A stretch of DNA of 64,000 bases from assembly GCF_029338515.1 (NCBI RefSeq), contig NZ_CP119988.1:2976001-3040000 (forward strand). The letters are read 5' to 3'. Of this stretch, positions 51,383 to 60,300 are shown one piece after another; position 1 is the stretch's first letter, and each line of letters begins with the position of its first letter. This DNA comes from Haloglomus litoreum. Its GTDB lineage: Archaea > Halobacteriota > Halobacteria > Halobacteriales > Haloarculaceae. The notes beneath the pieces were generated by a model. The model worked only from the letters and a program-made list of their open reading frames with translations, made no database searches and was not told the DNA's origin. Position numbers and translations under genes: made by a program.

Positions 51383-51388
51383 TATAAC
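51383..51388 (-). promoter_or_regulatory. TATA box for the 50738-51358 gene
   Basis: TTATAC on the minus strand, 27 nt before ATG 51358. It decides that start over the upstream in-frame ATG at 51424. Confidence 0.5.
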
Positions 51389-51510
51389 GAGTCGCACTAG
51401 TTCGGACCGTTCGAGATCGTTCACCGGGCGATAGTGGTCCGTTAAATGGCCGTTAAAACGGCGCAGGAGTGGGAAAGACGTATGGTCGGCGGCACCCGTC
51501 CAACGGTCGA

Positions 51511-54018
51511 ATGGAGTACCTGCTGGTCGGCGTCTGGCTGGTGACGTATCTGGCGCTGGGGCTGGCGGCCCTGCCGGCGGCCGCGTGGCTGTTCCCCGGG
51601 TTCGCCGACCGAGGCGCGGCGTTCGCGCTGCCGCTCGCGCTCGCGGTCCTCGGTGTCGTCGGCTACCTCGTCGGGCAGGTCGCCTTCGGCTGGCCGGCGC
51701 TGGTCGCCGGCCTGCTCGCGCTGGTCGGCGCCTCCTATCTCGCCGGCGACATCGACATCGACCGCAGTCGCGCCGCCGAGGCGGCCGCCGTCTTCACCGT
51801 CGGCTTCCTGTTCGTCGTCGCGGTCCGCGCGTTCGACCCCGCCGTCCACCCCATCGGCGGCGAGAAGTTCCTCGACTTCGGCCTCCTCAAGTCGCTGCTC
51901 CGGACCGCCGCCGCGATGGGGACGCTCGCCCCGGAGGATATGTGGTTCGCGGGCGAACCCGTCCAGTACTACTACGGGGGCCACATGCTCGCGGCCCTGC
52001 TGACGACGCTGACGAGCACGCCCGGGCGCTTCGCCTACAACCTCGCGCTCGCGGGCTTCTTCGGGGCGCTCGTCGTTGCCGCCTGGGGCATCGCGAGCAA
52101 CGTCGCCGCCGCGCAGGGCGCCCCCCGACGCTTCGCCGGGGCGCTGGGCGCCTTCTTCGCCGGCATCGCCGCGAACTTGCAGACCGCCGCGCTGATTCTG
52201 CTCTGGCTGCTCCCGTCCGGCCTCGCGTCGGGGCTGGTCGGCGCCCTCGGGCTGGACCCCGAGGTCGCGGGCTGGACGCCCGCCGACTTCTCCTACTGGT
52301 CGGCCTCACGCGTCATCCCGGGCACCATCAACGAGTTCCCCCTGTTCGCGTGGCTGAACGGCGACCTCCACGCCCACATGATGAGTACGCCGTTCACGCT
52401 CCTGCTGGCCGCCATCCTGTTCGCCTACTGGCGGACGCCCGAGGCGGAGGTGACCCGGCGCCGGCTCCTCGTCTTCGGTCTCGTGCCGCCGCTGGCTGGC
52501 TTCATCGCCATCGTCAACACCTGGTCGTTCCCGACCGCGGCGGGGCTCACCTTCCTCGTGCTGACGTTCGCCCCGACGCGGCCCTCGACGCTGCTGCCCG
52601 ACCGGGTCCGTGGACGGCTCCCGGACCTCGCGCGAGCGGACGGCGGCGTCACGGCCGGCACGGGAACGGAACCCGCCGAATCCGACGAGGCAGCAGCCGA
52701 CGCCGGCCTCGGGGACCGCCTCCGGGAGGAGGTGCTCCGGTCGGGCATCGCGCTCGGTCTCGCCGCCGCCATGCTCGTCGTCGGGACGCTCTGGGCACTC
52801 CCGTTCTGGCTCGGCACCGCGAGCGGGCGGTCCATCGGCTTCCTCCCCGGCCGGAGTTCGCTCGGCGGCCTCCTGCTCGTCCACGGCGCCTTCCTGCTGG
52901 CCTTCGGCGCCTACCTCGGCCGACGCGTCGGCCAGGACCTCCGGAGCGTCGAACAGCCCCTCCTGACGGCGCTCGTCTCGACGCTGTTCTCGCTCGCGGC
53001 CCTCTCGGTCCCGCTGTACGTCATCCCGCTTCCGGCCGGGAGCGGGCTCCCGGTCTCGCTGGTCCTGCTCGGCGCCGTCCTCGTCACCGGGAGCCGGCTG
53101 GACCCGTTCGCGGACCTCTCGCTCCCGGTCCTGCTGGCGCCGTATCTCGTCCTGACGGCGTACGCGATGGACTTCGCCGCGCTCGCGCTGTTCGGGCCGC
53201 TCGTGGTCGCCGGCTGGGTCCTGCTCCGGCTTGACCGCGACGTGGGCTACGAGACACTGCTGGTCGTCGCCGGGGCCGGCCTCGTGGTCCTCGTCGAGTT
53301 CCTCTACGTCATCGAGCGCGCCGGCCCCGAACGCTTCAACACCGTCTTCAAGACCTACGCGCAGGTGTGGGCGCTCTGGGCGCCCGCGATGGGCGTCGTC
53401 CTGACGCGACTGATCTTCGCCGGCCGGGCCTCCTTCGACGCGCCCAACGCCGACACCTGGCGCACGGTCGGCCGAGTGAGCGCCGCCGCACTGGTGTTCC
53501 TCACCGCGCTGTACGCCGGCTTCGCCGTCCCGACACACTTCAACGCGGGCGGCCCGGCATCGCTCGACAGCACGGCGTTCGTCGGGCAGTCGCATCCGGC
53601 CGAGGCCCGTGCCATCGGTTACATCGACGGGTTGGAGGGCCAGCCGAACATCGTCACCGCGGCCCCGGCGGGTTACCGCTGGAACCCGCAGGCCGGCAAG
53701 GGGGCCGCCGCCCCCGCCTCGCTGACCGGGGTGCCGACGGTCGCGGGCTGGTACCACGAGATCGGCTATCGCGGCCAGCCGGCCTACCAGGAGCGCGTCG
53801 ACGACGTCGAGACCATCTACACCGGCTCCACCGAGCAGCAGCTCGAGCTGCTGGACGCCTACGACGTGGAGTACATCTACGTCGGCCCCGCCGAGCGCAA
53901 CCGCTACGACGGTACCACGCTGGGCGCCCTCCGGAACCACGAGGCCGTCTCCGTGGTCCACCAGTCCGGTGGGAACAACGGCGTCGTCCTCCTGCGAGTG
54001 GACCAGTCGAAGCTGTAG
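51511..54018 (+). CDS. DUF2298 polytopic membrane protein
   Basis: 835 residues with many helices, the whole length of a DUF2298 (archaeal YYY-domain) protein. The N-terminus MEYLLVGVWLVTYLALGLAA is followed by RAFDPAVHPIGGEKFLDFGL, then PVQYYYGGHMLAALLTTLTS (the YYY motif with His), SYWSASRVIPGTINEFPLF and WLNGDLHAHMMSTPFTLL. The last ~250 residues lie outside the membrane. These motifs recall membrane glycosyltransferases of the GT-C type (inference). It sits by GT2, GtrA and GT4 genes, supporting a glycan role. Confidence 0.85.
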   Translation: MEYLLVGVWLVTYLALGLAALPAAAWLFPGFADRGAAFALPLALAVLGVVGYLVGQVAFGWPALVAGLLALVGASYLAGDIDIDRSRAAEAAAVFTVGFLFVVAVRAFDPAVHPIGGEKFLDFGLLKSLLRTAAAMGTLAPEDMWFAGEPVQYYYGGHMLAALLTTLTSTPGRFAYNLALAGFFGALVVAAWGIASNVAAAQGAPRRFAGALGAFFAGIAANLQTAALILLWLLPSGLASGLVGALGLDPEVAGWTPADFSYWSASRVIPGTINEFPLFAWLNGDLHAHMMSTPFTLLLAAILFAYWRTPEAEVTRRRLLVFGLVPPLAGFIAIVNTWSFPTAAGLTFLVLTFAPTRPSTLLPDRVRGRLPDLARADGGVTAGTGTEPAESDEAAADAGLGDRLREEVLRSGIALGLAAAMLVVGTLWALPFWLGTASGRSIGFLPGRSSLGGLLLVHGAFLLAFGAYLGRRVGQDLRSVEQPLLTALVSTLFSLAALSVPLYVIPLPAGSGLPVSLVLLGAVLVTGSRLDPFADLSLPVLLAPYLVLTAYAMDFAALALFGPLVVAGWVLLRLDRDVGYETLLVVAGAGLVVLVEFLYVIERAGPERFNTVFKTYAQVWALWAPAMGVVLTRLIFAGRASFDAPNADTWRTVGRVSAAALVFLTALYAGFAVPTHFNAGGPASLDSTAFVGQSHPAEARAIGYIDGLEGQPNIVTAAPAGYRWNPQAGKGAAAPASLTGVPTVAGWYHEIGYRGQPAYQERVDDVETIYTGSTEQQLELLDAYDVEYIYVGPAERNRYDGTTLGALRNHEAVSVVHQSGGNNGVVLLRVDQSKL

Positions 54019-54107
54019 GCGCGGGTTTGGGTGCGTCTTTTCCGGATTTTGCAACCGTATCCGGCGACGGTGGAGCTGCCCGTGGACGCTCTCTCACGAT
54101 TACGGCA

Positions 54108-54187
54108 ACGGAGACACCTACGAAGCCCTCGCGCTCTCGCACGACAACACCGACGACGGAGACACCTACGAAGCCCTCGCGCTCTCG
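54108..54187. repeat. 32-bp direct repeat, 48-bp period
   Basis: ACGGAGACACCTACGAAGCC and the next 12 bases (to CTCTCG) occur identically at 54108-54139 and 54156-54187. The 16-bp spacer differs. A 48-bp period keeps frame, but there is no gene here. Confidence 0.85.
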
Positions 54188-54241
54188 ACCATCCGGGAGT
54201 CGCTGCGCTCCTCACTCGCTCCCTGCGGTCGCTCGTTGTCT

Positions 54242-54288
54242 CCGAAAATCGGAGATTTTCGGGATCACGAGACGGCTCCGCCGTCTCG
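54242..54288. repeat. two adjacent tri-loop palindromes
   Basis: 54242-54262: stem CCGAAAATC / GATTTTCGG, loop GGA. 54268-54288: stem CGAGACGGC / GCCGTCTCG, loop TCC. Both are perfect 9-bp stems and are only 5 bp apart. Confidence 0.85.
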
Positions 54289-54664
54289 GACGACGGTGCT
54301 TGCTTCCTCCGGGATGGGTCGAGAGCGCTCGCCCTTCGAGTCCGCCAGGAGATTGAACGTGTCACGGGCGCAGTGGCCCTGCCCTTCCTCGAGGTCGCGC
54401 GGGCCTCCCGTTGGTCGGCCACGCGCTCCCGGCCAGAGAGTGGTGGCCCAGCCAGCCGGTTCCGAGACCAGGAAGCGCGCCAGCGCCTCCCCGTGACGAA
54501 CCCCGAGGCGCCCTGCCGCCGAGGGGGTGAGTCGCTCACGGCGCTGGCGCGGGGAGGTGTGGGGCCACTAGCACTCCGCTGGAACCACCATGCGCGAACG
54601 CCCGGTGCGACAGGCCAGAGGACGGGACTGAAAGGGGCCGCTCGGCTGGCGGCTCTGCCGTCCT

Positions 54665-54749
54665 CAGAACGCGAAGCGTTCTGACGGGCTGCACGAGAGC
54701 TCCGCTCTCGTGAACGCCAGCTATACATTTCTCGGCTCCGCCGAGAAAT
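54665..54749. repeat. three tri-loop palindromes
   Basis: 54665-54683: stem CAGAACGC / GCGTTCTG, loop GAA. 54692-54712: stem CACGAGAGC / GCTCTCGTG, loop TCC. 54727-54749: stem ATTTCTCGGC / GCCGAGAAAT, loop TCC. All are perfect. The TCC loop and G/C pair next to it recur in several of the hairpins of this region. Confidence 0.85.
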
Positions 54750-54910
54750 CGCTCGACGAAGGCGGCCGAAGCAAGCACCGCAGGGCGCCTCCGGCGCCCG
54801 AGGAGCGCAGCGAGACCCCCGAGTCGAGCGGGCGGGGGCTTTCTATCCGGTGCTTGTCTGGCGGTACTGTCGCAGGGAGAGCAAACGGGGGCTTCCAACA
54901 GAGCCGTCCA

Positions 54911-55003
54911 ATGAAATACTCACCAGACAACCACATAGTATTCTTCAGTACGAAATATCGATATTAAATCGTGTATTTACAGAGAGGTACAAGATTAATA
55001 GAA
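54911..55003 (+). pseudogene. remnant of an IS200/IS605 tnpA (Y1 transposase)
   Basis: MKYSPDNHIVFFSTKYRY then a stop, continuing in another frame as NRVFTERYKINRT. Together these match the start of Y1 transposases (YHIVFVTKYRRxVFTEE), which hold the strand with the first His. Only ~30 residues remain. The A/T-rich bases differ from the surroundings. The likeness is short, so this is tentative. Confidence 0.4.
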
Positions 55004-55070
55004 CTACAACCCAGCCACACGACAGCGACAGCGTTTAGCGCAGGGCGGGTTGACGACGGATATCCACAGT

Positions 55071-56162
55071 ATGCGGGTCCTCAACTACCTCGAACTGGAG
55101 GACCAGTTGGAGCGCAGCGGCATCGGCACCAGCACCGCCCACCAGCGCGCGGCGCTGGCCGACACCGAGCACGAGTTAGAGACCTCGCCGTGGGCCGGCG
55201 GCTCCCCCGTCTCCGCGGCCGGCCGCCGCCTGCTGGGCGACCGGTTCTTCCGCGAGTACGACCTCGCGCACTGCAACGTCATCGGCCCCGGGAGCGTCGC
55301 GGTCGCGCGCCACGCGAAGCGCAACTCGATTCCGCTCGTCCTCCACGCCCACGTCACCGCCGAGGACTTCGGGGAGTCGTTCCGCTTCTCCTCGCAGGTC
55401 GCCGGGCCCCTGCGCCGCTACCTCAGGTGGTTCTACTCGCAGGCCGACCTCGTGCTGGTCCCCTCGGAGTACACCCGCTCGAACATCGAGACGTATCCGG
55501 TCGATGCGCCCATCCGACAGATCACGAACGGCGTCGACGCCTCGCGGCTCGATGGTCACGAGCGACTCCGCGACGAGTACCGCGACCGGTACGACATCGA
55601 GGGGATGAGCGTGTTCACGGTCGGGAGCGTCTTCGAGCGCAAGGGCCTGACGACGTTCTGTGAACTCGCGCAGCGAGTCGACTACGACTTCACCTGGTTC
55701 GGCCACGTCGACGAGGGGCCACACGCCTCGCCCGTCGTCAGGGAGTGGACCAGCGACCCACCGGAGAACGTCACGTTCACCGGCTGGGTCGAGGACGTCC
55801 GCGGCGGCTACGGCGCCGGCGACGTGTTCCTGCTGCCCACGAAGGACGAGAACCAGGGCATCGTCGTCCTCGAGGCGATGAGCTGCGGGAAGGCCGTCGT
55901 CCTGAGCGACATCCCCGTCTTCCGCGAGTTCTACACCGACGGCGAGGACTGTCTCATGTGCTCGTCGTTCGAGGAGTACGTCGAGGCGCTGGACCGGCTG
56001 GCCGAGAACCCGGACCTTCGCGAGCGCCTCGGCGAGAACGCGAAGGAGACGGCCGCCGAGCACTCGCTGGAGCGGGTGGCGCGCGAGCTGGACGACGCCT
56101 ACCGGTCGGTCGCCGGAGAGACACCTGACGGAGCCCCAGGGGACCAGTCGGACCACACTTGA
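55071..56162 (+). CDS. GT4 glycosyltransferase
   Basis: 363 residues, GT-B fold. The N-terminal half has MRVLNYLELEDQLERSGIG and the AHCNVIGPGSVAVARHAKR region, where a donor/acceptor helix begins. The C-terminal half has ADLVLVPSEYTRSNIE, VFTVGSVFERKGLTTFCELA, VTFTGWVEDV, and the nucleotide-sugar Ex7E-type loop DENQGIVVLEAMSCGKAVV. It transfers a sugar from a nucleotide donor to a glycan. ATG 55071 is chosen, not the TTG at 55050. It lies at the end of the glycosylation region. Confidence 0.85.
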   Translation: MRVLNYLELEDQLERSGIGTSTAHQRAALADTEHELETSPWAGGSPVSAAGRRLLGDRFFREYDLAHCNVIGPGSVAVARHAKRNSIPLVLHAHVTAEDFGESFRFSSQVAGPLRRYLRWFYSQADLVLVPSEYTRSNIETYPVDAPIRQITNGVDASRLDGHERLRDEYRDRYDIEGMSVFTVGSVFERKGLTTFCELAQRVDYDFTWFGHVDEGPHASPVVREWTSDPPENVTFTGWVEDVRGGYGAGDVFLLPTKDENQGIVVLEAMSCGKAVVLSDIPVFREFYTDGEDCLMCSSFEEYVEALDRLAENPDLRERLGENAKETAAEHSLERVARELDDAYRSVAGETPDGAPGDQSDHT

Positions 56163-56208
56163 CGGGGGGTGCCTCACCGGCCCCTCCGGTGGTTCCCCGT
56201 GGAAGTGG

Positions 56209-56796
56209 TCATCCGTCGTCGAGTTCCGGATACTCCAGATGGAGCGTGCCGTCGAGCGTGTAGCCACGACCGAGGATACCGCCGGCGGCGAGGTCGATGG
56301 TGGTGTCGATGGCGAGCGCCGTGGCCCCCGCCGCCCCCGGGACAACGAGGAGTTCGAGCGTGCTGATGGTCTCGTCGGCGAGGTCGTCCAGGTCGGAGAG
56401 TTCGACGACCGTTCCGAGGGCCTCGTCCGGCGTGTGCAGTGCCACCGAGGGTGGCGGGGAGCTGTCGCCCTCGACGGGGGAGACGACGGCCACCTTCGCG
56501 GGCGACTCCGTCGCCGTCTCCGGCATCCAGACCCGCAGCCGGACGCGGTCGACGGTCGTCCCCTCCCGGTGCCAGATCTCGGTCGAGAGCTCGAGCCGGC
56601 CGGCGACCACACTCCCGTCGACACCGAGATGTCCGACCTCCGCCCCGCCAGACTCGAAGACGAGGGCCTTCCGCCCGGGCGAGTCCACGCTCACGTGCGG
56701 GTCCGACAGCGTCCGGCGACCCGCGACCGCGCTACATCCCGCCGTCGCCGTGATTCCCGCACCGCAGACCGTCGCGAGGTACGCGCGTCGGTTCAT
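56209..56796 (-). CDS. lipoprotein of unknown function
   Basis: 195 residues. Signal MNRRAYLATVCGAGITATAGC is Tat-like with a lipobox Cys at residue 21. The mature part is beta-rich (PHVSVDSPGRKALVFESGG, GRLELSTEIWHREGTTVDRV, ILGRGYTLDGTLHLEYPELDDG) and probably lies on the outer face. A CTGTTAG box ~27 nt upstream supports ATG 56796. No family recognised. Confidence 0.65.
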   Translation of the reverse strand: MNRRAYLATVCGAGITATAGCSAVAGRRTLSDPHVSVDSPGRKALVFESGGAEVGHLGVDGSVVAGRLELSTEIWHREGTTVDRVRLRVWMPETATESPAKVAVVSPVEGDSSPPPSVALHTPDEALGTVVELSDLDDLADETISTLELLVVPGAAGATALAIDTTIDLAAGGILGRGYTLDGTLHLEYPELDDG

Positions 56797-56977
56797 GCGC
56801 TCGGCTACTGGGCCGGTACCCTAACAGGTGGTGGAAGGACAAAGGCGCGTTTGGCTCTCGACGGGCGCCCCCCGGTCGGGCGGGTCGGGCACACCTCCCG
56901 CCGAGGAGCCGAGGGCGGACCGAGCGCTCGTCGTGCGGTCGATCCAGGAGAGTCCGTGAGAGATGGGTGCCGGTCGT

Positions 56978-57157
56978 TCAGGCCGAGCGGGACTCGACGA
57001 CCTCGAGGACCTCCGCCTCGACGTCGGCGAGGCCGCCCGTGGGCCGGGCGAGGACGTGGCCGCAGACGGCACACGCGACCTCGGTGGAGGCCTTCCCGAA
57101 GACGGTCTGTTCGTTCTCGCAGTCCGGACACTGGACCGAGATGAAGTCCCCAGCCAT
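56978..57157 (-). CDS. rps27e: 30S ribosomal protein S27e
   Basis: 59 residues. Zinc finger of S27e with Cys10/13 and Cys29/32 (VQCPDCENEQTVFGKAST; ACAVCGHVLARPTGG). Its start overlaps the stop of L44e (ATTA), an order conserved in archaea. The C-terminal ADVEAEVLEVVE is the usual end. It binds 16S rRNA on the small subunit. Confidence 0.96.
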   Translation of the reverse strand: MAGDFISVQCPDCENEQTVFGKASTEVACAVCGHVLARPTGGLADVEAEVLEVVESRSA

Positions 57158-57438
57158 TATTCGGTCAGCTCCAGCTTGCCGGCACGCCATCCCTCGCGGA
57201 GGTGGGCCTTCCCACAGTCCGAGCAGCGGTAGCGCAGGTCGGTCTTCTTGGTGGGCTTGTCGCCACCGGGCACCTTCGAGAAGCGCCCGGCGTTCCCGAT
57301 GACGCTCTTGCCCCGGCGGGTACGGCGAGCGTCCCACTTCGTGCCCGAGGACCGGCCGGTCCGGACCTTCTCCACCTCGTGCTGGTGGTGGGCGTTGCAG
57401 TGCGGGCAGTACGTGTTGAACCGGCGTGGCATCTCCAT
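57157..57438 (-). CDS. rpl44e: 50S ribosomal protein L44e
   Basis: 93 residues. [20 protein letters not shown], then [36 protein letters not shown]. The two CxxC pairs form the zinc site. It is near the E-site of the large subunit. A CGTTTTAC box ~28 nt upstream supports ATG 57438. It is coupled with S27e. Divergent from the 57569 gene. Confidence 0.96.
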   Translation of the reverse strand: MEMPRRFNTYCPHCNAHHQHEVEKVRTGRSSGTKWDARRTRRGKSVIGNAGRFSKVPGGDKPTKKTDLRYRCSDCGKAHLREGWRAGKLELTE

Positions 57439-57568
57439 AGGTTGTCGGCGGTAGCGCGTCGGACGGTAAAACGGGTTCGGTTCCGCCGCAGACGCCGCGG
57501 CGAGCACCCGCCGTCGGAACGCCCGGTGCTTCGACACGCTTAACCACCGATGCTCGCAACGTGGACGC

Positions 57569-57835
57569 ATGAAGCGGCTCATCATCCACGGGGACCCCGG
57601 CATCCGCAAGGACGCCGTCATCGAGGTCGACGGCGAGGAACTCGTCTGCTTCGCGATCGCCCGCCAGGGCGACTGGCACGGCCCCGACCGCGTCCAGCTC
57701 TGGTGCACCGTCGGGACCGAGGACGAGCGCGAGACGTTCGACACCCGCGATTTCATCCCGATGCACATGGAGGTCGAGAACGTCGACGCCGAGGCCGTCA
57801 CGGTCCTCAGCGAGAAGAGCGACCTCGCGGTCTGA
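57569..57835 (+). CDS. HAH_0734-type small conserved protein
   Basis: 88 residues. [20 protein letters not shown], then [20 protein letters not shown], then [20 protein letters not shown] small beta-rich protein that I recall as the haloarchaeal HAH_0734 family, unknown in function. It is divergent from the L44e-S27e pair. A GCTTAACC box ~28 nt upstream gives a leaderless start. Confidence 0.78.
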   Translation: MKRLIIHGDPGIRKDAVIEVDGEELVCFAIARQGDWHGPDRVQLWCTVGTEDERETFDTRDFIPMHMEVENVDAEAVTVLSEKSDLAV

Positions 57836-57896
57836 CGCCGCCGCCGACACGGCCGCAGCCGGGACCCTTTTCGCCGCCGCACCGCTACGCCCAGCC

Positions 57897-58622
57897 ATGT
57901 CCTCGCGCGGCGCCTCCATCGAGGGAGTCACCCTCCGCGACCGCGCGGTCCACCTCGAGCGCGCCGACGCACTCGTCCTCGCGGACACCCACCTCGGCCG
58001 CGACGAGGCCTCGAACGTCCAGCTCCGCATGGGGGAGGACACCGACATCGTCGAGCGGGTCGGGGTGCTGCTCGAACGGTTCGAGCCCGCCGAACTCGTC
58101 GTCGCGGGCGACCTCCTCCACTCGTTCGAGGGCGTCCCGCGTGGCGTCCGCGAGTCGCTGGGCGACCTCCGGACGGCTGCCGAGGCGGCCGACGCCCACG
58201 TGGTCGTCACGCCCGGCAACCACGACACGATGCTCGCCGACCTGTGGGACGGCCCCACCGTCGACGCGTACACGCTCGCCGACGGCGACCGCGAGGTGGT
58301 GGTCTGCCACGGACACGAGGACCCGGCCGGAATGGACGCGGACCTGTACGTCGTCGGCCACGACCACCCGACCATCGAGATCGAGGGACAGCGCCGCGCC
58401 TGCTACCTCCACGGCCGCGAGTGCTACCGGGGTGCGGACCTGCTGATGCTCCCCTCGTTCACGCGGCTGGCGGCGGGGGCGCCCGTCAACGGGATGGGGA
58501 CGGCCGATTTCATGTCGCCACTCGTCACGGACGCGGACCTCCTTCGACCGACGGTCCGGGACGAGCGCGCCGACGAGACGCTGGCGTTCCCGCCGCTGGG
58601 GCGGTTCCGGGAGATGCTGTAG
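57897..58622 (+). CDS. metallophosphoesterase
   Basis: 241 residues. All five blocks of the calcineurin-like fold are present: [10 protein letters not shown] (DxH), [10 protein letters not shown] (GD), [10 protein letters not shown] (GNHD), VVCHGHEDP (GH) and [10 protein letters not shown] (GHxH). It has the look of the archaeal ICC/MJ0037-like phosphoesterases, distinct from Mre11 (no capping domain). The substrate is unknown. A CCTTTTCG box lies ~27 nt before ATG 57897. Confidence 0.88.
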   Translation: MSSRGASIEGVTLRDRAVHLERADALVLADTHLGRDEASNVQLRMGEDTDIVERVGVLLERFEPAELVVAGDLLHSFEGVPRGVRESLGDLRTAAEAADAHVVVTPGNHDTMLADLWDGPTVDAYTLADGDREVVVCHGHEDPAGMDADLYVVGHDHPTIEIEGQRRACYLHGRECYRGADLLMLPSFTRLAAGAPVNGMGTADFMSPLVTDADLLRPTVRDERADETLAFPPLGRFREML

Positions 58623-58651
58623 CCGCCGCCCGGCAGCGCCGGCGGGACCGT

Positions 58652-59938
58652 TCAGATCCCCTGCTCGTCCAGCACCGCGCGGGCCGCTCGGCCGCCCGAG
58701 TCGAGCGCCGCGTGGATGGAGGACCACGAGGTGTAGTCGCCCGCCAGATACACGGGACCGGCGGGCTCGCCGACGCCGGGCAGGTCGTCGCGGAAGCCCG
58801 GCGGCTGGGCGAACTGCGCGAACGCGACGCGGTCGGTGTGCTCGTGTTCGATGTCGTCGAAGCGGTGCTCGGGGTACCAGTCGGCCAGCGCCTCGCGCAC
58901 CTCGGCGGTCAGGGCGTCGTCGTCAGCGTCCTCGACGTCCAGCCAGGTCGCGCTCAGCAACTGGCGGTCATCGGGGGCGTACTCCGGCGCCACCGCGGAG
59001 AGCGGGACGACCTCGTTCGGCCGGTCGTCGGCCGCGTTCAGCAGGATGCGCCCGCCCGTCCGGAGGTCCTTGTGCGCCGGGAGCGAGTAGTAGCCCGTCG
59101 TGCAGCCGCGGGCCTCGTCGGGCGTGGCGACCCCCGTCAGCTCCGTGGCGGCCCTCGGGTTCGTCGCGACCACGCAGGCGTCGAAGCGGCGGGTCCCGGT
59201 CACGCCCTCCAGCGTGAGCGCCACCCCGTCCGTCCGGGCGTCGTCCCCGTCGGGCTCGACCGACGTGACCGTCTCCCCGGTGTGGAGCGTGACGTCGGCG
59301 CGCTCGGCCCGCGTGGCGAGTTGCTCGGGGATGGCGCCCATCCCGGCCGCCGGGACGGCGATGGCGCCCTCCGAGAGGCACTTGAACGTGTACTGGAAGA
59401 CCGCCGCCGAGGATCCGAGCGAGCGGTCGAGCGTGATGCCGCCGTAGAACGGCTCCGCGAAGTGCTCGACGAGCGCCGTCGAGAAGCCGTAGTCGGCGAG
59501 GAACGACCGGATCGACCGGTCCTCCCCGGCGAAGATCTCGCGCTCGGACTTCCCCTTCAGCTCGCGCTGCAGCCGGAACAGTCGCAGTTTGTCCGCGGTG
59601 CGGACGTCCCGGTTGAGGAGCGTCGGGACGAGCGCGCCGAGGTCCCGGAGCGGGTCCGACAGCGTCGAGCGGTGGCCCGGCCGGCAGATGACCGCGCCGG
59701 GCGGGAACTCCCGCAGGTCCAGCCGGTCCAGGTCGAGTTCGCGTCGGGCGGCCGGGTAGCCGGTGAACAGCACCTGGAACCCGCGGTCGAAGGTGTAGCG
59801 CCCGTCGTGGGTCGAGCGGACGCGGCCGCCGAACTCGTCGCGGCGCTCGAACAGTTCGACGCGGGCGCCGGCCTCCGCGAGTCGACGGGCGGCCACGAGT
59901 CCGGCGAGCCCTCCACCGACGACGGCGACATCTGTCAT
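58652..59938 (-). CDS. FAD-dependent oxidoreductase, protoporphyrinogen-oxidase-like
   Basis: 428 residues. Rossmann FAD motif VAVVGGGLAGLVAARRLAEAG at residues ~4-24, then ERRDEFGGRVRS, and the C-terminal PVYLAGDYTSWSSIHAALDS contact. This is the amine-oxidase/PPOX/phytoene-desaturase fold, in the group of haloarchaeal NAD(P)/FAD enzymes with unset substrates. No quinone or haem gene lies nearby. A GGTTTAG box 27 nt upstream supports ATG 59938. Confidence 0.85.
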   Translation of the reverse strand: MTDVAVVGGGLAGLVAARRLAEAGARVELFERRDEFGGRVRSTHDGRYTFDRGFQVLFTGYPAARRELDLDRLDLREFPPGAVICRPGHRSTLSDPLRDLGALVPTLLNRDVRTADKLRLFRLQRELKGKSEREIFAGEDRSIRSFLADYGFSTALVEHFAEPFYGGITLDRSLGSSAAVFQYTFKCLSEGAIAVPAAGMGAIPEQLATRAERADVTLHTGETVTSVEPDGDDARTDGVALTLEGVTGTRRFDACVVATNPRAATELTGVATPDEARGCTTGYYSLPAHKDLRTGGRILLNAADDRPNEVVPLSAVAPEYAPDDRQLLSATWLDVEDADDDALTAEVREALADWYPEHRFDDIEHEHTDRVAFAQFAQPPGFRDDLPGVGEPAGPVYLAGDYTSWSSIHAALDSGGRAARAVLDEQGI

Positions 59939-60028
59939 GCCCGGCGGTTCTCGCGGCGGGGACTAAACCGCTGTCGTCGCCGGCTCGGGAGGAGAAGGAC
60001 TACAGTCGGGCCCCGACGAGCGACCCGC

Positions 60029-60244
60029 GTGTTCGGACGCCTTGCGACCGTCGTGGCGCTCGGGAGCGGCCTCGTCGCGCTTCTCGTCGGTGGCCTCGGG
60101 CTCGTCGGTGTCTACGGCGGACTCACGGCTGCGGGCTGCGACGGCCCCTGGGGCCCCTGCTCCCCGGTCATCCACGTCCCCAAGGTCCTGGTCGGCGCGG
60201 GCGGCCTGCTCCTCGCCCGCTCGCTCGTCCGCTGGTCCCCGTGA
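60029..60244 (+). CDS. small two-helix membrane protein
   Basis: 71 residues from GTG 60029. Helices: LATVVALGSGLVALLVGGLG and VLVGAGGLLLARSLVRW. The loop TAAGCDGPWGPCSPVIHVP has two Cys. No ATG is in frame. It is divergent from the oxidase and 57 bp upstream of the threonine-synthase-like gene. Function unknown. Confidence 0.45.
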   Translation: MFGRLATVVALGSGLVALLVGGLGLVGVYGGLTAAGCDGPWGPCSPVIHVPKVLVGAGGLLLARSLVRWSP

Positions 60245-60300
60245 CCACCCCTGGCCGCGAAAGACAGCCCTTTGGCCACGCACGCCCCAACTCCCGGCCA

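Larger units (their letters stand above)
54019..55070. other. 1-kb non-coding stretch rich in tri-loop palindromes
   Basis: No gene is supported between DUF2298 and the GT4 gene. It holds a 32-bp direct repeat (54108-54187), at least five perfect 8-10-bp palindromes each with a 3-nt loop (54242-54288 and 54665-54749), a relic of an IS200 transposase (54911-55003) and an A/T-rich patch (54910-55020) carrying the likely promoter of the GT4 gene. Confidence 0.6.

Noticed and set aside
58244-60244. 666-residue plus-strand frame
   Set aside because: Antisense to the flavin oxidase; only the last 71 codons (from GTG 60029) look like a membrane protein.
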